Shown here: positions 1 through 8,335 of the stretch, one piece after another
Numbering within the stretch: the stretch's first letter is position 1
How the letters are laid out: the number at the start of each line of letters is the position of its first letter
Position numbers and translations under genes: made by a program
From: Amycolatopsis sp. NBC_01488
GTDB lineage: Bacteria > Actinomycetota > Actinomycetes > Mycobacteriales > Pseudonocardiaceae
Assembly (NCBI RefSeq): GCF_036227105.1
Contig: NZ_CP109434.1
Location: 1,740,001-1,804,000, forward strand
Direction: 5' to 3'
DNA: 64,000 nucleotides
The notes under the pieces: model-generated
The model's database searches: none
Seen by the model: only the letters and a program-made list of their open reading frames with translations
Told to the model about the DNA's origin: nothing

Positions 1-102
1 CGGTCCGGCCACGGCGAACGCGTCGAGGACCGCGCGCCGACCGCCTCGGACGTCGCCACGGTCAACACGATCGTGGCCGGCCGGGAAGGCAGGCTCGCGT
101 GA
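1..102 (+). CDS. 3' end of an unidentified CDS (33 codons visible)
   Basis: Frame 1 is open from the window edge to a TGA at 100-102. The 33 visible residues end in GREGRLA and carry no motif I recognise. The stop overlaps the GTG start of the next gene in a GTGA arrangement, so it is probably the upstream member of the same polysaccharide operon. No function can be given from this tail. Confidence 0.6.
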   Translation, partial: RSGHGERVEDRAPTASDVATVNTIVAGREGRLA

Positions 103-1283
103 AGCGTGCCCCACGCGTCGGCGTCTTCGGCCTCCTCGGCTCCGGGAACCTCGGCAACGACGGTTCCCTCGAAGCCGTGCTCGGCTACCTGCGCGCCGAA
201 TACCCGGACGCCCGGCTCGGTGCCCTGGTCGGCGGCCCGGAGATCGTCCGCGAGCGCTACGGCATCGACGCCACGCCGCTGCACTGGAACCAGTCCGAGT
301 ACGAGACGGCGTCCGGCCTGCGCTCGATCGCCCTCAAGGGCTTCGGCAAGCTGGTCGACATCGCGCGCACCGCGGCCTGGGTCCGCAAGCAGGACGTCGT
401 CATCGTGCCCGGCATGGGCGTGCTCGAGGCGACGCTTCCGTTGCGTCCCTGGGGTTTCCCGTATTCGCTCTTCCTCCTGTCCGTCACCGGGCGCCTCTTC
501 GGCACCAAGGTGGCCCTCGTGTGCGTCGGCGCGAACCACATCAGCGCGCGGGCGACCCGGACGCTGGTCCGCTGGGCCGGCCGCCTCGCCGCCTACCGCT
601 CCTACCGCGACGAGATCTCCCGCGACGCGATGCGTGCCATGGGTGTCGACACCAGTGCCGACGGGGTGTACCCGGACCTCGCTTTCGCTCTTCCCACGCC
701 GGAGGGGCCCGGCAAGCCGGGCACCGTCGGCGTCGGCGTGATGGCCTACTACGGCGGCAACGACGACCGCGCCGACGGCGACCGCATCTACCGCCACTAC
801 GTGGACACGATGAACCGTTTCGTCGCGTGGCTCGTTGACCAGGACAGACCCGTCCGGCTGTTCATCGGCGACCGGATCGACCGGCAGGTCGTCGACGAGA
901 TCATCGAGAAGACCGCTTCCCCGCTGGTGACGGCGGCTACGGCGGAGACCCTGGACGAGCTGATGCACGAGATGGCGGCGGTGGACAGCGTGGTGGCCAC
1001 GCGCTACCACAACGTGCTCTGCGCCCTGAAGGTCGCGAAACCGACCGTCGCGATCGGGTACGCGCCGAAGAACGACGTGCTGATGGCGGAGCTGGGCCTC
1101 GACGGTTTCACCCAGCGGGCGAAGGACGTCGACTACGACCGGCTCGTCGAGCAGTTCACCGAACTGGAGAACCGCTCGGCGGAACTGCGCCAGACGCTCC
1201 TGGAACGGAACGAGCTGAACGCGCAGCGGCTCAAGGACCAGTTCGCCGCCCTTTCGGCGGCCCTCTTCGGGGGTGGGCGATGA
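99..1283 (+). CDS. polysaccharide pyruvyl transferase family protein
   Basis: A 394-residue protein of the polysaccharide pyruvyl transferase family (PF04230, CsaB/WcaK-like), which transfers a ketal pyruvate from phosphoenolpyruvate onto a sugar. Visible signs are the N-terminal Rossmann-like glycine segment GLLGSGNLGNDGS (about residues 10-22), the central VIVPGMGVLEA, and the C-terminal TRYHNVLCAL followed by a short loop and AIGYAPKN, typical of the family's GT-B-like donor half. The GTG start at 99 overlaps the upstream stop by 4 nt, and its TGA overlaps the ATG of the RmlC-like gene, so the three genes are probably translationally coupled. Substrate is unknown. Context says a repeat-unit modification of the polymer made by this locus. 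Confidence 0.85.
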   Translation: MKRAPRVGVFGLLGSGNLGNDGSLEAVLGYLRAEYPDARLGALVGGPEIVRERYGIDATPLHWNQSEYETASGLRSIALKGFGKLVDIARTAAWVRKQDVVIVPGMGVLEATLPLRPWGFPYSLFLLSVTGRLFGTKVALVCVGANHISARATRTLVRWAGRLAAYRSYRDEISRDAMRAMGVDTSADGVYPDLAFALPTPEGPGKPGTVGVGVMAYYGGNDDRADGDRIYRHYVDTMNRFVAWLVDQDRPVRLFIGDRIDRQVVDEIIEKTASPLVTAATAETLDELMHEMAAVDSVVATRYHNVLCALKVAKPTVAIGYAPKNDVLMAELGLDGFTQRAKDVDYDRLVEQFTELENRSAELRQTLLERNELNAQRLKDQFAALSAALFGGGR

Positions 1284-1828
1284 AGGCCATTCCGGTGCCC
1301 GAAATCCAGGGCGCGTACTTGTTCGAACCCACCCCGCACGCCGACGAGCGCGGCTTCTTCAGCCGGACGTTCGACCGTGCCGTCGTCGCATCGGCAGGGA
1401 TCGACCCGGACGGCTTCGTCCAGGACAGTCTTTCCCGGTCCCGCAAGGGAGTCGTCCGCGGAATGCACCTGCGGGGCGGGGCCGGCGAGGCGAAGCTGGT
1501 ACGGTGTTCCCACGGCGCGATCTTCGACGTCGTGGTGGATCTCCGACCGGATTCCCCCACGTTCCGACACATCAAGACCTTCGAACTTTCCGGTGAGACG
1601 CAGGTTTCCGTGTACATCCCCGCGGGATGCGCGCACGGATTCCAGTCACTCACCGATCCGTCCGACGTTTCGTACCGTATCGATCGGGCCCATGACCCGT
1701 CCGAAGACATCACAATTTCGTACAAAGACACAGAATTGGACATTTCGTGGCCACTGTCGGTCACAATGGTCAGTGACCGGGATGAGCGCGCGCCGTCTCT
1801 CGGAGAGGCGTTGAAACCAACGAGGTGA
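1280..1828 (+). CDS. RmlC-like dTDP-sugar epimerase family protein
   Basis: A 182-residue cupin of the dTDP-4-dehydrorhamnose 3,5-epimerase family. Diagnostic segments are DERGFFSRTF (23-32), the catalytic-histidine motif VVRGMH (His63), VYIPAGCAHGF (111-121) and the C-terminal ISWPLSVTMVSDRDERAP. In true RmlC the strand after the AHGF motif is tyrosine-rich. Here it reads SYRIDRAHDP with only one Tyr, so the protein may be a mono-epimerase or an isomerase on another 4-keto sugar rather than the rhamnose enzyme. No rmlA, rmlB or rmlD partner is visible in the window. The ATG sits in an ATGA overlap with the preceding transferase. Confidence 0.85.
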   Translation: MKAIPVPEIQGAYLFEPTPHADERGFFSRTFDRAVVASAGIDPDGFVQDSLSRSRKGVVRGMHLRGGAGEAKLVRCSHGAIFDVVVDLRPDSPTFRHIKTFELSGETQVSVYIPAGCAHGFQSLTDPSDVSYRIDRAHDPSEDITISYKDTELDISWPLSVTMVSDRDERAPSLGEALKPTR

Positions 1829-1833
1829 CCCAC

Positions 1834-3150
1834 ATGGGAACGAAGTTGCCCCGCTCGGCGGAGGCGAACGCGCGGCTGCACCGGGTCATCCCCGGGGGTG
1901 CGCACACCTACGCCAAGGGCTCGGACCAGTATCCCGAAGGGATGGCTCCGGTCATTTCGCACGGCCTCGGCGGCCACGTCTGGGACGTCGACGGCAACGA
2001 CTACATCGAGTACGGCGCCGGGCTGAGAGCGGTCAGCCTCGGCCACGCCCACCCGCGGGTCCTGGACGCCGTCCGGAGCGAGCTGGAGAAGGGCAGCAAC
2101 TTCATCCGCCCGTCGATCATCGAGGCCGAGGCCGCCGAGCGGTTCCTCGAGAACGTGCCGACGGCCGACATGGTGAAGTTCACCAAGAACGGCTCGGACG
2201 CCACCACCGCCGCGGTCCGGCTGGCCCGCGCCGCCACCGGGCGCAAGCTCGTCGCCAGGTGCGCCGACCACGCCTTCTTCTCCACCGACGACTGGTTCAT
2301 CGGCACCACGCCGATGAACGCGGGCATCCCGGACGAGACGACGGACGCGACGGTGTCCTTCCCGTACGGCGACCTGCAGGCCACGGAGGAGCTGCTGCAG
2401 CGCCACGATGGCCAGATCGCGTGCATGATCCTGGAGGCGGCCGCCGCGGTGGAGCCGCCACCGGGGTACCTGCAAGGCCTGCGCGACCTCGCCACTCGCC
2501 ACGGCGTCGTGCTGATCTTCGACGAGATGATCACCGGCTTCCGCTGGTCCGCCCACGGCGCCCAGGGGCTCTACGGCGTCACGCCGGACCTCTCGACCTT
2601 CGGCAAGGCGCTCGGCAACGGCTTCGCCGTCTCCGCGCTCGCGGGCAAGCGGGAGCTGATGGAGCTCGGCGGGCTCCAGACCGACCGGGAGCGGGTGTTC
2701 CTGCTCTCGACCACCCACGGCGCCGAGACCCACTCGCTCGCCGCCGCCATCGCGGTGATGGACGTCTACCGCGACGAGGACGTCATCGCCCGGCTGCACA
2801 CCCTCGGCGACCGGCTCGCCACCGGCGTCCGCGAAGTGACGGCCGGGATCGGCGTCGAGGACCACGTCGTCGTCCGCGGCCGGTCCAGCAACCTGGTGTT
2901 CGCCACCCTCGACGAGGACCTCAAGCCGTCGCAGCCGTACCGGACGCTGTTCCTGCGCGAGCTGGTCGGCGGTGGTGTGCTCGGACCGTCCTTCGTGGTC
3001 AGTGCCGCGCTCACCGAGGCGGACATCGACAAGACCGTCGACGTGGTCGCCCAGGCCTGCACGGTGTACCGCAAGGCCCTCGACGCCAACGACCCGGCGC
3101 CGTGGATGGGCGGCCGTCCGGTGCGGCCGGTGTTCCGCAAGTTCGCCTGA
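1834..3150 (+). CDS. class III aminotransferase (glutamate-1-semialdehyde aminomutase-like)
   Basis: A PLP-dependent fold-type I enzyme of 438 residues resembling HemL. Seen are the N-terminal HRVIPGGAHTYAKG, the PLP-binding LIFDEMITGFR and the Schiff-base lysine in STFGKALGNGF. The HemL hallmark around the lysine (GGGMPVGAFGG in real aminomutases) is replaced by GNGFAVSALAG, and the gene lies among sugar-modifying genes. A role as an amino-sugar aminotransferase or other class III enzyme is therefore likelier than tetrapyrrole synthesis; this is inference. I chose the ATG at 1834 because GAGGTGA sits 5 nt upstream. A GTG at 1825 overlapping the previous stop would add three residues. Confidence 0.85.
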   Translation: MGTKLPRSAEANARLHRVIPGGAHTYAKGSDQYPEGMAPVISHGLGGHVWDVDGNDYIEYGAGLRAVSLGHAHPRVLDAVRSELEKGSNFIRPSIIEAEAAERFLENVPTADMVKFTKNGSDATTAAVRLARAATGRKLVARCADHAFFSTDDWFIGTTPMNAGIPDETTDATVSFPYGDLQATEELLQRHDGQIACMILEAAAAVEPPPGYLQGLRDLATRHGVVLIFDEMITGFRWSAHGAQGLYGVTPDLSTFGKALGNGFAVSALAGKRELMELGGLQTDRERVFLLSTTHGAETHSLAAAIAVMDVYRDEDVIARLHTLGDRLATGVREVTAGIGVEDHVVVRGRSSNLVFATLDEDLKPSQPYRTLFLRELVGGGVLGPSFVVSAALTEADIDKTVDVVAQACTVYRKALDANDPAPWMGGRPVRPVFRKFA

Positions 3151-3167
3151 CCTCGCTTCGGCGCGGC

Positions 3168-3193
3168 CCGGCCGGGTGACTCGCCCCGGCCGG
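3168..3193 (+). terminator. GC-rich hairpin after the aminotransferase gene
   Basis: Perfect 9-bp arms CCGGCCGGG (3168-3176) and CCCGGCCGG (3185-3193) with an 8-nt loop, starting 17 nt after the stop. There is no T-run, as is usual in actinobacterial terminators. It separates the three-gene + operon from the beta-helix gene. Confidence 0.5.
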
Positions 3194-3294
3194 CCTTCGC
3201 CGCCGGTCGCGATTTCCCAAGCCGGCGCGCCGGATTCACTCCTTGGGTCCGATGAGGACACTTGAGGGTGACTGCTTTCCGGTCCGTTCGTGCG

Positions 3295-3300
3295 TAACTT
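3295..3300 (+). promoter_or_regulatory. candidate -10 of a leaderless transcript for the beta-helix gene
   Basis: TAACTT fits the actinobacterial TANNNT -10 pattern and ends 6 nt before the ATG at 3307. The same stretch has no Shine-Dalgarno sequence. That spacing would put transcription start at or next to the start codon. No convincing -35 is visible. Confidence 0.35.
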
Positions 3301-3306
3301 CCTGTC

Positions 3307-4788
3307 ATGGGCAGACTTCGTGCGGTTCTCGTCGCCGCTTGCTCGCTCCTGATCGCCGCGGCCTCCCCGGCGCTCGCGCGAGCCACCGACGGGCCCGGGC
3401 CGGTGTGCGACCACCAGCCCGCGGAGTACGAGGAAGCGCCTCCCGGGGCCGTCTCCGTCGATCCGGGCGTCGACGGAGACCTCTCGGCCAAGACGGCGGC
3501 GAACCCGCCGGGCACGACGTTCTGGCTCCGCCCCGGCACCCACACGCTCGGCACCGACGAGTACGGCCAGGTCGTCCCGAAGGACGGTGACGTGTACCTC
3601 GGCGCGCCGGGCGCGGTCGTCGACGGCCGCGGTGTCAACCACGCGGCCTTCACCCAGCGGGCCAAGGACGTCGCGCTCCACGGGCTCACGATCCGCGGGT
3701 TCGCCGCGCTCCAGGACCAGGGCGTGGTGAACCACGACTCGGGCGACGGCTGGCTCATCGAGAACACGACCATCGAGGACAACGCGGGCGCGGGCCTGAT
3801 GGCCGGCGCGCGCCAGATCGTCCGGCACAGCTGCCTGCGGAACAACGGCCAGTACGGGCTCAACGCCTACCAGGCCGGCGACGGGATCACCGGGCTCGTG
3901 CTGCAGGGCAACGAGATCACCGGCAACAACACCGGCGACTGGGAGGCCAAGGTGCCGGGCTGCGGGTGCAGCGGCGGCGCCAAGTTCTGGGCCGTGAACG
4001 GCGCCGACATCAACGGCAACTGGGTCCACGGCAACCACGGCGCCGGCCTGTGGGCCGACACGGACAACAACGACTTCCTCGTCGAGGACAACCTGTTCGA
4101 GGCCAACGACGCCGAGGCGTTGTTCTACGAGACCAGCTACAACCTCGTGCTGCGCGGCAACACGTTCCGCGGCAACACCCTGGTGCAGGGCCGCGCGTTC
4201 GCGTCGCGCGGCGACAACTTCCCGGCCGCGACGGTGTACCTGTCGGAGTCGGGCGGCGAGCCGCGTGTGCAGGCGCGGACGTCGGCCGTCGACATCAGCG
4301 GGAACACGTTCGAGGACAACTGGGCCGGGATCACGTTGTGGGAGAACGCGGACCGCTTCTGCAACAGCCCGGCGAACACGTCCACGGGCTACTGCACCAA
4401 GGTGGCTTCGCAGTCCTCGTGCACGTCGGCCACGATCGCGAGGCCTCCGGCGTACGGCGACTGCCGCTGGAAGACCCAGCGCGTGGAGGTGCACGGGAAC
4501 ACCTTCCGGTTCGACCCCGCCCGGGTCGGCTGCACGAGCCTCTGCGGCCGGATGGCGCTGCTGTCGAACTACGGGACCTTCCCGGACTGGTCGCCCTACA
4601 AGGGAACGGTGGTCGAAGAAGCGATCACCTTCCGGCAGGGCAACCGCTGGCACGACAACTCCTATGCCGGGCCGTGGACTTTCGTCGTGCATGACACCTC
4701 CAGGACGGTCGACGCTGCGGGCTGGCGGGCGGAGCCCTACTCGCAGGACGCGTGTTCTTCGTTCGACGGTGGGTCCGCCGGCTGTTGA
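3307..4788 (+). CDS. secreted right-handed parallel beta-helix repeat protein
   Basis: A 493-residue exported protein. The signal peptide is MGRLRAVL... with a Leu/Ala core and an ALA-type cleavage site near residue 24; there is no lipobox cysteine. The mature part is rich in repeated Asn-Gly-Asn turns (LQGNEITGNNTGD, INGNWVHGNHG, VEDNLFEANDAEA) typical of right-handed parallel beta-helices. That fold is shared by pectate and alginate lyases and by mannuronan C5-epimerases. Many cysteines in the C-terminal half suggest disulfides. It is closely paralogous along its length to the lipoprotein at 9587-11110 on the other strand. Likely a polymer-modifying or polymer-binding exoprotein. The catalytic class cannot be assigned by eye. 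Confidence 0.8.
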   Translation: MGRLRAVLVAACSLLIAAASPALARATDGPGPVCDHQPAEYEEAPPGAVSVDPGVDGDLSAKTAANPPGTTFWLRPGTHTLGTDEYGQVVPKDGDVYLGAPGAVVDGRGVNHAAFTQRAKDVALHGLTIRGFAALQDQGVVNHDSGDGWLIENTTIEDNAGAGLMAGARQIVRHSCLRNNGQYGLNAYQAGDGITGLVLQGNEITGNNTGDWEAKVPGCGCSGGAKFWAVNGADINGNWVHGNHGAGLWADTDNNDFLVEDNLFEANDAEALFYETSYNLVLRGNTFRGNTLVQGRAFASRGDNFPAATVYLSESGGEPRVQARTSAVDISGNTFEDNWAGITLWENADRFCNSPANTSTGYCTKVASQSSCTSATIARPPAYGDCRWKTQRVEVHGNTFRFDPARVGCTSLCGRMALLSNYGTFPDWSPYKGTVVEEAITFRQGNRWHDNSYAGPWTFVVHDTSRTVDAAGWRAEPYSQDACSSFDGGSAGC

Positions 4789-4954
4789 TCAGGAGCTTGC
4801 CGAGGGGGTCCGACACTTTTCGCCACGATCCGCGTTCTCGGTGGCCGTTTCGCTTGGTATCACAGGGAAAAGTCGCGAACGGAAGATTCCGGACGCGCGC
4901 GCTTCACCCGTTTCAGCGATGGCATTCGCACGCGTGTTCGGTACCGTCGAAGAC

Positions 4955-5569
4955 ATGCCCGCCATCCCCGCACCCCTCGACCGCGACGCGATCGACGCCG
5001 TCCTGTTCGACGCGATGGGCGTCCTCTACTCAGCCGCCGACGACGTCGGCGAGCTGCTCGTGCCGTATCTCCGCAGCCACGGCTGCGTGTTGCTCCGGGA
5101 CGAAATCGCGCAGCTGTACCAGGAATGCAGTCTCGGCAAGATGTCGTCCGCGGACTTCTGGGCGACGGCCGGAGCGACCGGAGCGTCGGACGAGGAGTAC
5201 TGCCGGAACCACCGCCTGACCGAGGGCGTGGTCGCGGTGCTCGCCGAACTCGACGCCACCGGAGTGCGGCTCGGCTGCCTGAGCAACGACGTCAGGGAGT
5301 GGTCGAAGCTCCTTCGTGAGCGGTTCGGCCTCGGCGAGTACCTGACCGACTGGTTCGTCAGCGGCGACATCGGCGTGCGCAAGCCCGCCCCCGAAGCGTT
5401 CACCACGGTCTGCCATCGGCTGGACGTGGTACCGAACCGGATCCTCCTCATCGACGACCGCGCGGAGAACGTCTCGACCGCGCGAGCCGCCGGACTGCAG
5501 GCCCTGCGGTACGGCACGGCTCGGTTGTCCACAATGGACCAATTACGCAAGGAGCTCAGACCGCGGTGA
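4955..5569 (+). CDS. HAD-superfamily hydrolase-like protein
   Basis: A protein of 204 residues with the HAD fold order: motif I VLFDAMGVLY (nucleophile Asp19), motif II LSND, motif III GVRKPAPEAF with the lysine, and motif IV LLIDDRAENV. In motif I the second aspartate, which acts as general acid/base in phosphatases (DxD), is replaced by Met21. A dehalogenase-like or non-phosphatase activity is therefore possible. An in-frame ATG at 4919 would add 12 residues; neither start has a strong ribosome site. The 3' end overlaps by 14 bp the convergent isomerase gene. It is not obviously part of the polysaccharide operons. Confidence 0.75.
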   Translation: MPAIPAPLDRDAIDAVLFDAMGVLYSAADDVGELLVPYLRSHGCVLLRDEIAQLYQECSLGKMSSADFWATAGATGASDEEYCRNHRLTEGVVAVLAELDATGVRLGCLSNDVREWSKLLRERFGLGEYLTDWFVSGDIGVRKPAPEAFTTVCHRLDVVPNRILLIDDRAENVSTARAAGLQALRYGTARLSTMDQLRKELRPR

Positions 5570-6170
5570 AGCGCGCGCTCGGCTCGCCCCGAAGACGTCC
5601 CGCCGGCAACCGTCGGTTGCAGAGAACCAGCAGCAGGTCCTGGGCCAGGCCGGTGAGCGGGGTGCCGGTGCCGTACGACCAGTCGAGGTCGTCGGCCCGT
5701 AGGCAGACCCCGGTCAGATCGGTACCGAAGTATTTCGTGTGCTTCGGCTTGACCCCGCCCAGGACCACTTCCAGCCGTTCCGACGGCACGCGGCGATCCA
5801 GCCCGAGGGCGGTGGTGATGTCGAGGCCGTGGATGACGTCGTGGCTCAGAGCCCCCTCCGGCCCACCACCGGGCGGCTGCCACGGATGGTCGGCGTTGTC
5901 CCGCAGCGAGGCCACGAGGGTTTCCCGCGAGAGCGCGGCAGCATCCTTCCGAGCGACGCGATCGGACATCCGGTTGAAGCGGCCGCCGGACTTCACCATC
6001 TCGCGCACGAACCGTCCGGTGGAGAACCGGAAGGGCATGGTCACGTGGGCGACGACCTCGGGCACCCGCCAGCCAGCACACAAGGTCGCCGCACCCCAGG
6101 CGTCCGGCGTCAGGTCGTCGAGCAGAGCGGCGAGTTCCCGCCGCTCGGCGGCGATCAGGTCTTGGATCAT
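5556..6170 (-). CDS. maleylpyruvate isomerase family mycothiol-dependent enzyme
   Basis: A 204-residue DinB/MDMPI-type four-helix protein. The N-terminal mycothiol-dependent metal-binding domain shows TPDAWGAATLCAGWRVPEVVAHV and, later, the HDVIHGLDI metal-ligand motif; the C-terminal part contains GTGTPLTGLAQDLLLVLCNR, usual for this family. Members use mycothiol as cofactor or conjugate it to electrophiles, which fits an actinobacterium. The ATG at 6170 is chosen because AAGGAGAG lies 4 nt upstream; a longer frame to 6230 lacks such a site. The gene is convergent with the HAD gene. Its upstream DNA is the pentanucleotide repeat at 6235-6366. The substrate is unknown. Confidence 0.8.
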   Translation of the reverse strand: MIQDLIAAERRELAALLDDLTPDAWGAATLCAGWRVPEVVAHVTMPFRFSTGRFVREMVKSGGRFNRMSDRVARKDAAALSRETLVASLRDNADHPWQPPGGGPEGALSHDVIHGLDITTALGLDRRVPSERLEVVLGGVKPKHTKYFGTDLTGVCLRADDLDWSYGTGTPLTGLAQDLLLVLCNRRLPAGRLRGEPSARFTAV

Positions 6171-6515
6171 CGTTCTCTCCTTCGCGGGTAGGTGACCCCA
6201 CCGACGAACGGGAGTAGCCGGGACCGACACCGAGACCGAGCCGAGCCGGACTAGGCCGAGCCGAGCCGGACAAGGCCGGGCCGGGCCGCGATGGGCTGGG
6301 CTGAGCCGAGCTGGCCGGACCGGGCCGGAAGGGCCGAGCTGGCCGAGCCGAGCCGGGCCGAGCCGGTAATCGCTTCCTACCCCAACTCACCGACTGGCAG
6401 CCGACCGCGCTTCGCGAGCCGAGCGGCAAGCCAGCCACGGGGCGATTTCCCACCCAGCACCGGCACAAGCCCGTCCGCACGCAAACCAGCAGCGAAGCGA
6501 AGGCCGGCCTCGGCG
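6171..6515. other. 345-base gap between the isomerase gene and the PAP2 gene
   Basis: The stretch holds the pentanucleotide repeat array (6235-6366) and, from 6367, ordinary high-GC sequence without a convincing gene. Both flanking genes are on the - strand, so the gap must contain the isomerase promoter. I could not place -35/-10 boxes with confidence. Confidence 0.5.
6235..6366. repeat. degenerate pentanucleotide tandem repeat (CCGAG/CCGGG type)
   Basis: About 130 bases are built from imperfect 5-base units of the form ccgag, ccgga and ccggg, with occasional ctagg, caagg and ctggg variants. The phase shifts in a few places. It lies upstream of the isomerase gene start (6170) and outside any supported reading frame. 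Unit length five would change phase in a coding sequence, which agrees with its non-coding position. Function is unknown. Confidence 0.85.
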
Positions 6516-7163
6516 TCAAAGGCGTTCGGCCACGCGATCCACCAGCCACCCCGTCGCCGGGACCGCGGCCAGCGCGGCACAGAAGCCGCCCGCCGCGTCC
6601 GTCGGGTAGTGGGCTCCCAGGGCCACCTCGGCCCACCCCATCGCCACCGCGGCGACCAGAGCCAGCCCCAAGACCAAGACCACTGCAGCGGCCCGATCGA
6701 ACGCCAGACGATCAGCCAGTACCAGCCCGATCACCAACGCCAGCGCGGTGGCCATCGCCGTGTGACCGCTCGGATACGAAAGGAACTCGCCATGGATCGT
6801 CCGGCCGACGAGCGGCTTCAGAACCGTCGTCACCGCCACCGTCACCACTACGCCGAGCACCGTCAACGCGGCCGCGCGGATGCGGTGGACCAGGAAGCAC
6901 ACCACCGCGATCAGCGCGACCAGGATCGTCGACCCCACCGGCTCGCCGCCGAAGTCGAAGACCAGCGCCACGTACCGCCACGGTGGCTGGACGCCGTCGA
7001 TCGACGGGAGCACCGCCGCGTCGATGCCCGTCAGGCCCGCGTCGTGGAAGTGGAGGATGCCGAGCGCGACCAGCACCGCCGTCGCCAAGGCGGCCGTCAT
7101 GGCCAGGGGGGCACGCACCGCGGCCGGCAGGGCCGCGGGCGCCGTCCGGACCTGCTGCCTCAC
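6516..7163 (-). CDS. PAP2 family membrane phosphatase
   Basis: A 215-residue protein with about five hydrophobic helices and the PAP2 signature in the order K..GR (KPLVGR), PSGH (SYPSGHTAMA) and a third block GAHYPTDAAGGF carrying the catalytic His and Asp. The usual SR of the third block is not present (WAEVALGAHYPTD). These enzymes dephosphorylate lipid or undecaprenyl diphosphates outside the membrane. As the last gene of a polymer operon it may recycle the carrier lipid released after polymerisation. The GTG start overlaps the stop of the upstream glycosyltransferase by 4 nt. Confidence 0.85.
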   Translation of the reverse strand: MRQQVRTAPAALPAAVRAPLAMTAALATAVLVALGILHFHDAGLTGIDAAVLPSIDGVQPPWRYVALVFDFGGEPVGSTILVALIAVVCFLVHRIRAAALTVLGVVVTVAVTTVLKPLVGRTIHGEFLSYPSGHTAMATALALVIGLVLADRLAFDRAAAVVLVLGLALVAAVAMGWAEVALGAHYPTDAAGGFCAALAAVPATGWLVDRVAERL

Positions 7164-8335
7164 CCGCGCGCCCCGATCGCCGCTTCATATCCGGCGAGCA
7201 ACCGATCCAGCCCGACCGCCGGGGTGAAGTCCTTCTCGTACCGCACGCGCGCCGCGTCGCCCATCTCGTGGTTGCGGTCGCCGGCTACCTCGCGCAGGCG
7301 GTCCGCCAGGGACTCCGCATCATTCGGTGCGTGCAGGAGGCCGGTGACGCCGTCGTCCACCAGCTCGGGAAACGCGCCGTGCGAGGCCGCGACCGTCGGG
7401 ACGCCCGCAGCCATCGCCTCGACGACCACCAGGCCGAAGGCCTCCAGCCACGTCGACGGCGCCACCACCGCCACGGCATCGGCCGTCAACGCTCGGCACT
7501 CCGCCTTGTTCTGCAGGCCGACGTACGAAACGTCGGCCCGGCCGGCCGCCCAGGTCGCGACCTCGTCCTGCATCGGGCCCGTGCCCGCGATGACCAGCGG
7601 AATCCCCCGGGTACCGCCGAGGCGGTCCCACGCCCGCATCAGCAGGCCGACCCCCTTCTCCTCGGTGACGCGGCCGAGGAACAGCACGTGCTTGCCGTCG
7701 CCGGTGCGGCGGACGCCGGGGTCGGTGACGAAGTTGTGCTTCACCGCCATCCGCTCGCCGGGCATCCCGGCCGACACCAGGAGGTCACGTTGGGCCGCCG
7801 AAATGCAGAAGAACCGCGCGATGCCCGTCCACCACCGGCGCCGGTTCGCGGCCATGCTCGCCGCCATCGGGAGCGTCGCCACGCGCGAATCGCGGTAGCA
7901 GCCGTGCTTCACCGCCGGCAGGGGCGAGCCGCCGACGCACTCGGTGCAGATGTGGCCGTCGCGGTGGAGGGTGCCGGGCGGGCAGACCATCCCGTAGTTG
8001 TGCAGCGTCGCGACCGCGGGCACCCCGGCGTCCGCGCAGGCCGCCACCACCGACGGCGAGAGCAGCGGGAACGTGTTGTGGATGTGCACGACGTCCGGAC
8101 GCGACGCCCGCAGCCGGGCGGCGAGCTCCTTCCGGACCGCCGGGTTCCACGGCACCGTCAACGGCACTGCGGCCTTGCGGGGCAACGGCATGGCCGAGAT
8201 GTCGTCGCTGCGGCGTTCGAACAGCGACACCTGGTGCCCGCCCTCGGCGAGCAGCGTCACTTCGGCGTCGACGACGTTGTTCTCGCCGCTCGGCTGCTCT
8301 GAGCGATACCGGTTGTGCACCACGAGCACCTTCAC
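7160..8335 (-). CDS. GT4-type glycosyltransferase
   Basis: A 391-residue GT-B glycosyltransferase. The N-terminal half starts MKVLVVHNRYRS and has DVVHIHNTFPL. The C-terminal half has the donor-side GRVTEEKGVGLL and the E-x7-E motif EAFGLVVVE. A cluster of cysteines and histidines around residues 130-165 (CPPG, CTEC, HGCY) is common in one subfamily of GT4 proteins of capsule loci. It acts on the cytoplasmic face of the membrane; donor and acceptor are unknown. The GTG start at 8335 overlaps the preceding stop by 4 nt and its own stop overlaps the PAP2 start, so it sits inside a coupled operon. Confidence 0.88.
   Translation of the reverse strand: MKVLVVHNRYRSEQPSGENNVVDAEVTLLAEGGHQVSLFERRSDDISAMPLPRKAAVPLTVPWNPAVRKELAARLRASRPDVVHIHNTFPLLSPSVVAACADAGVPAVATLHNYGMVCPPGTLHRDGHICTECVGGSPLPAVKHGCYRDSRVATLPMAASMAANRRRWWTGIARFFCISAAQRDLLVSAGMPGERMAVKHNFVTDPGVRRTGDGKHVLFLGRVTEEKGVGLLMRAWDRLGGTRGIPLVIAGTGPMQDEVATWAAGRADVSYVGLQNKAECRALTADAVAVVAPSTWLEAFGLVVVEAMAAGVPTVAASHGAFPELVDDGVTGLLHAPNDAESLADRLREVAGDRNHEMGDAARVRYEKDFTPAVGLDRLLAGYEAAIGARG

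Noticed and set aside
1834..3150. Calling the class III aminotransferase hemL
   Set aside because: The active-site glycine signature differs and no other tetrapyrrole gene is present in the window.
1231..4692. A 1153-codon open frame on the - strand
   Set aside because: Antisense to the RmlC-like, aminotransferase and beta-helix genes, with the same biased composition and no recognisable domain.
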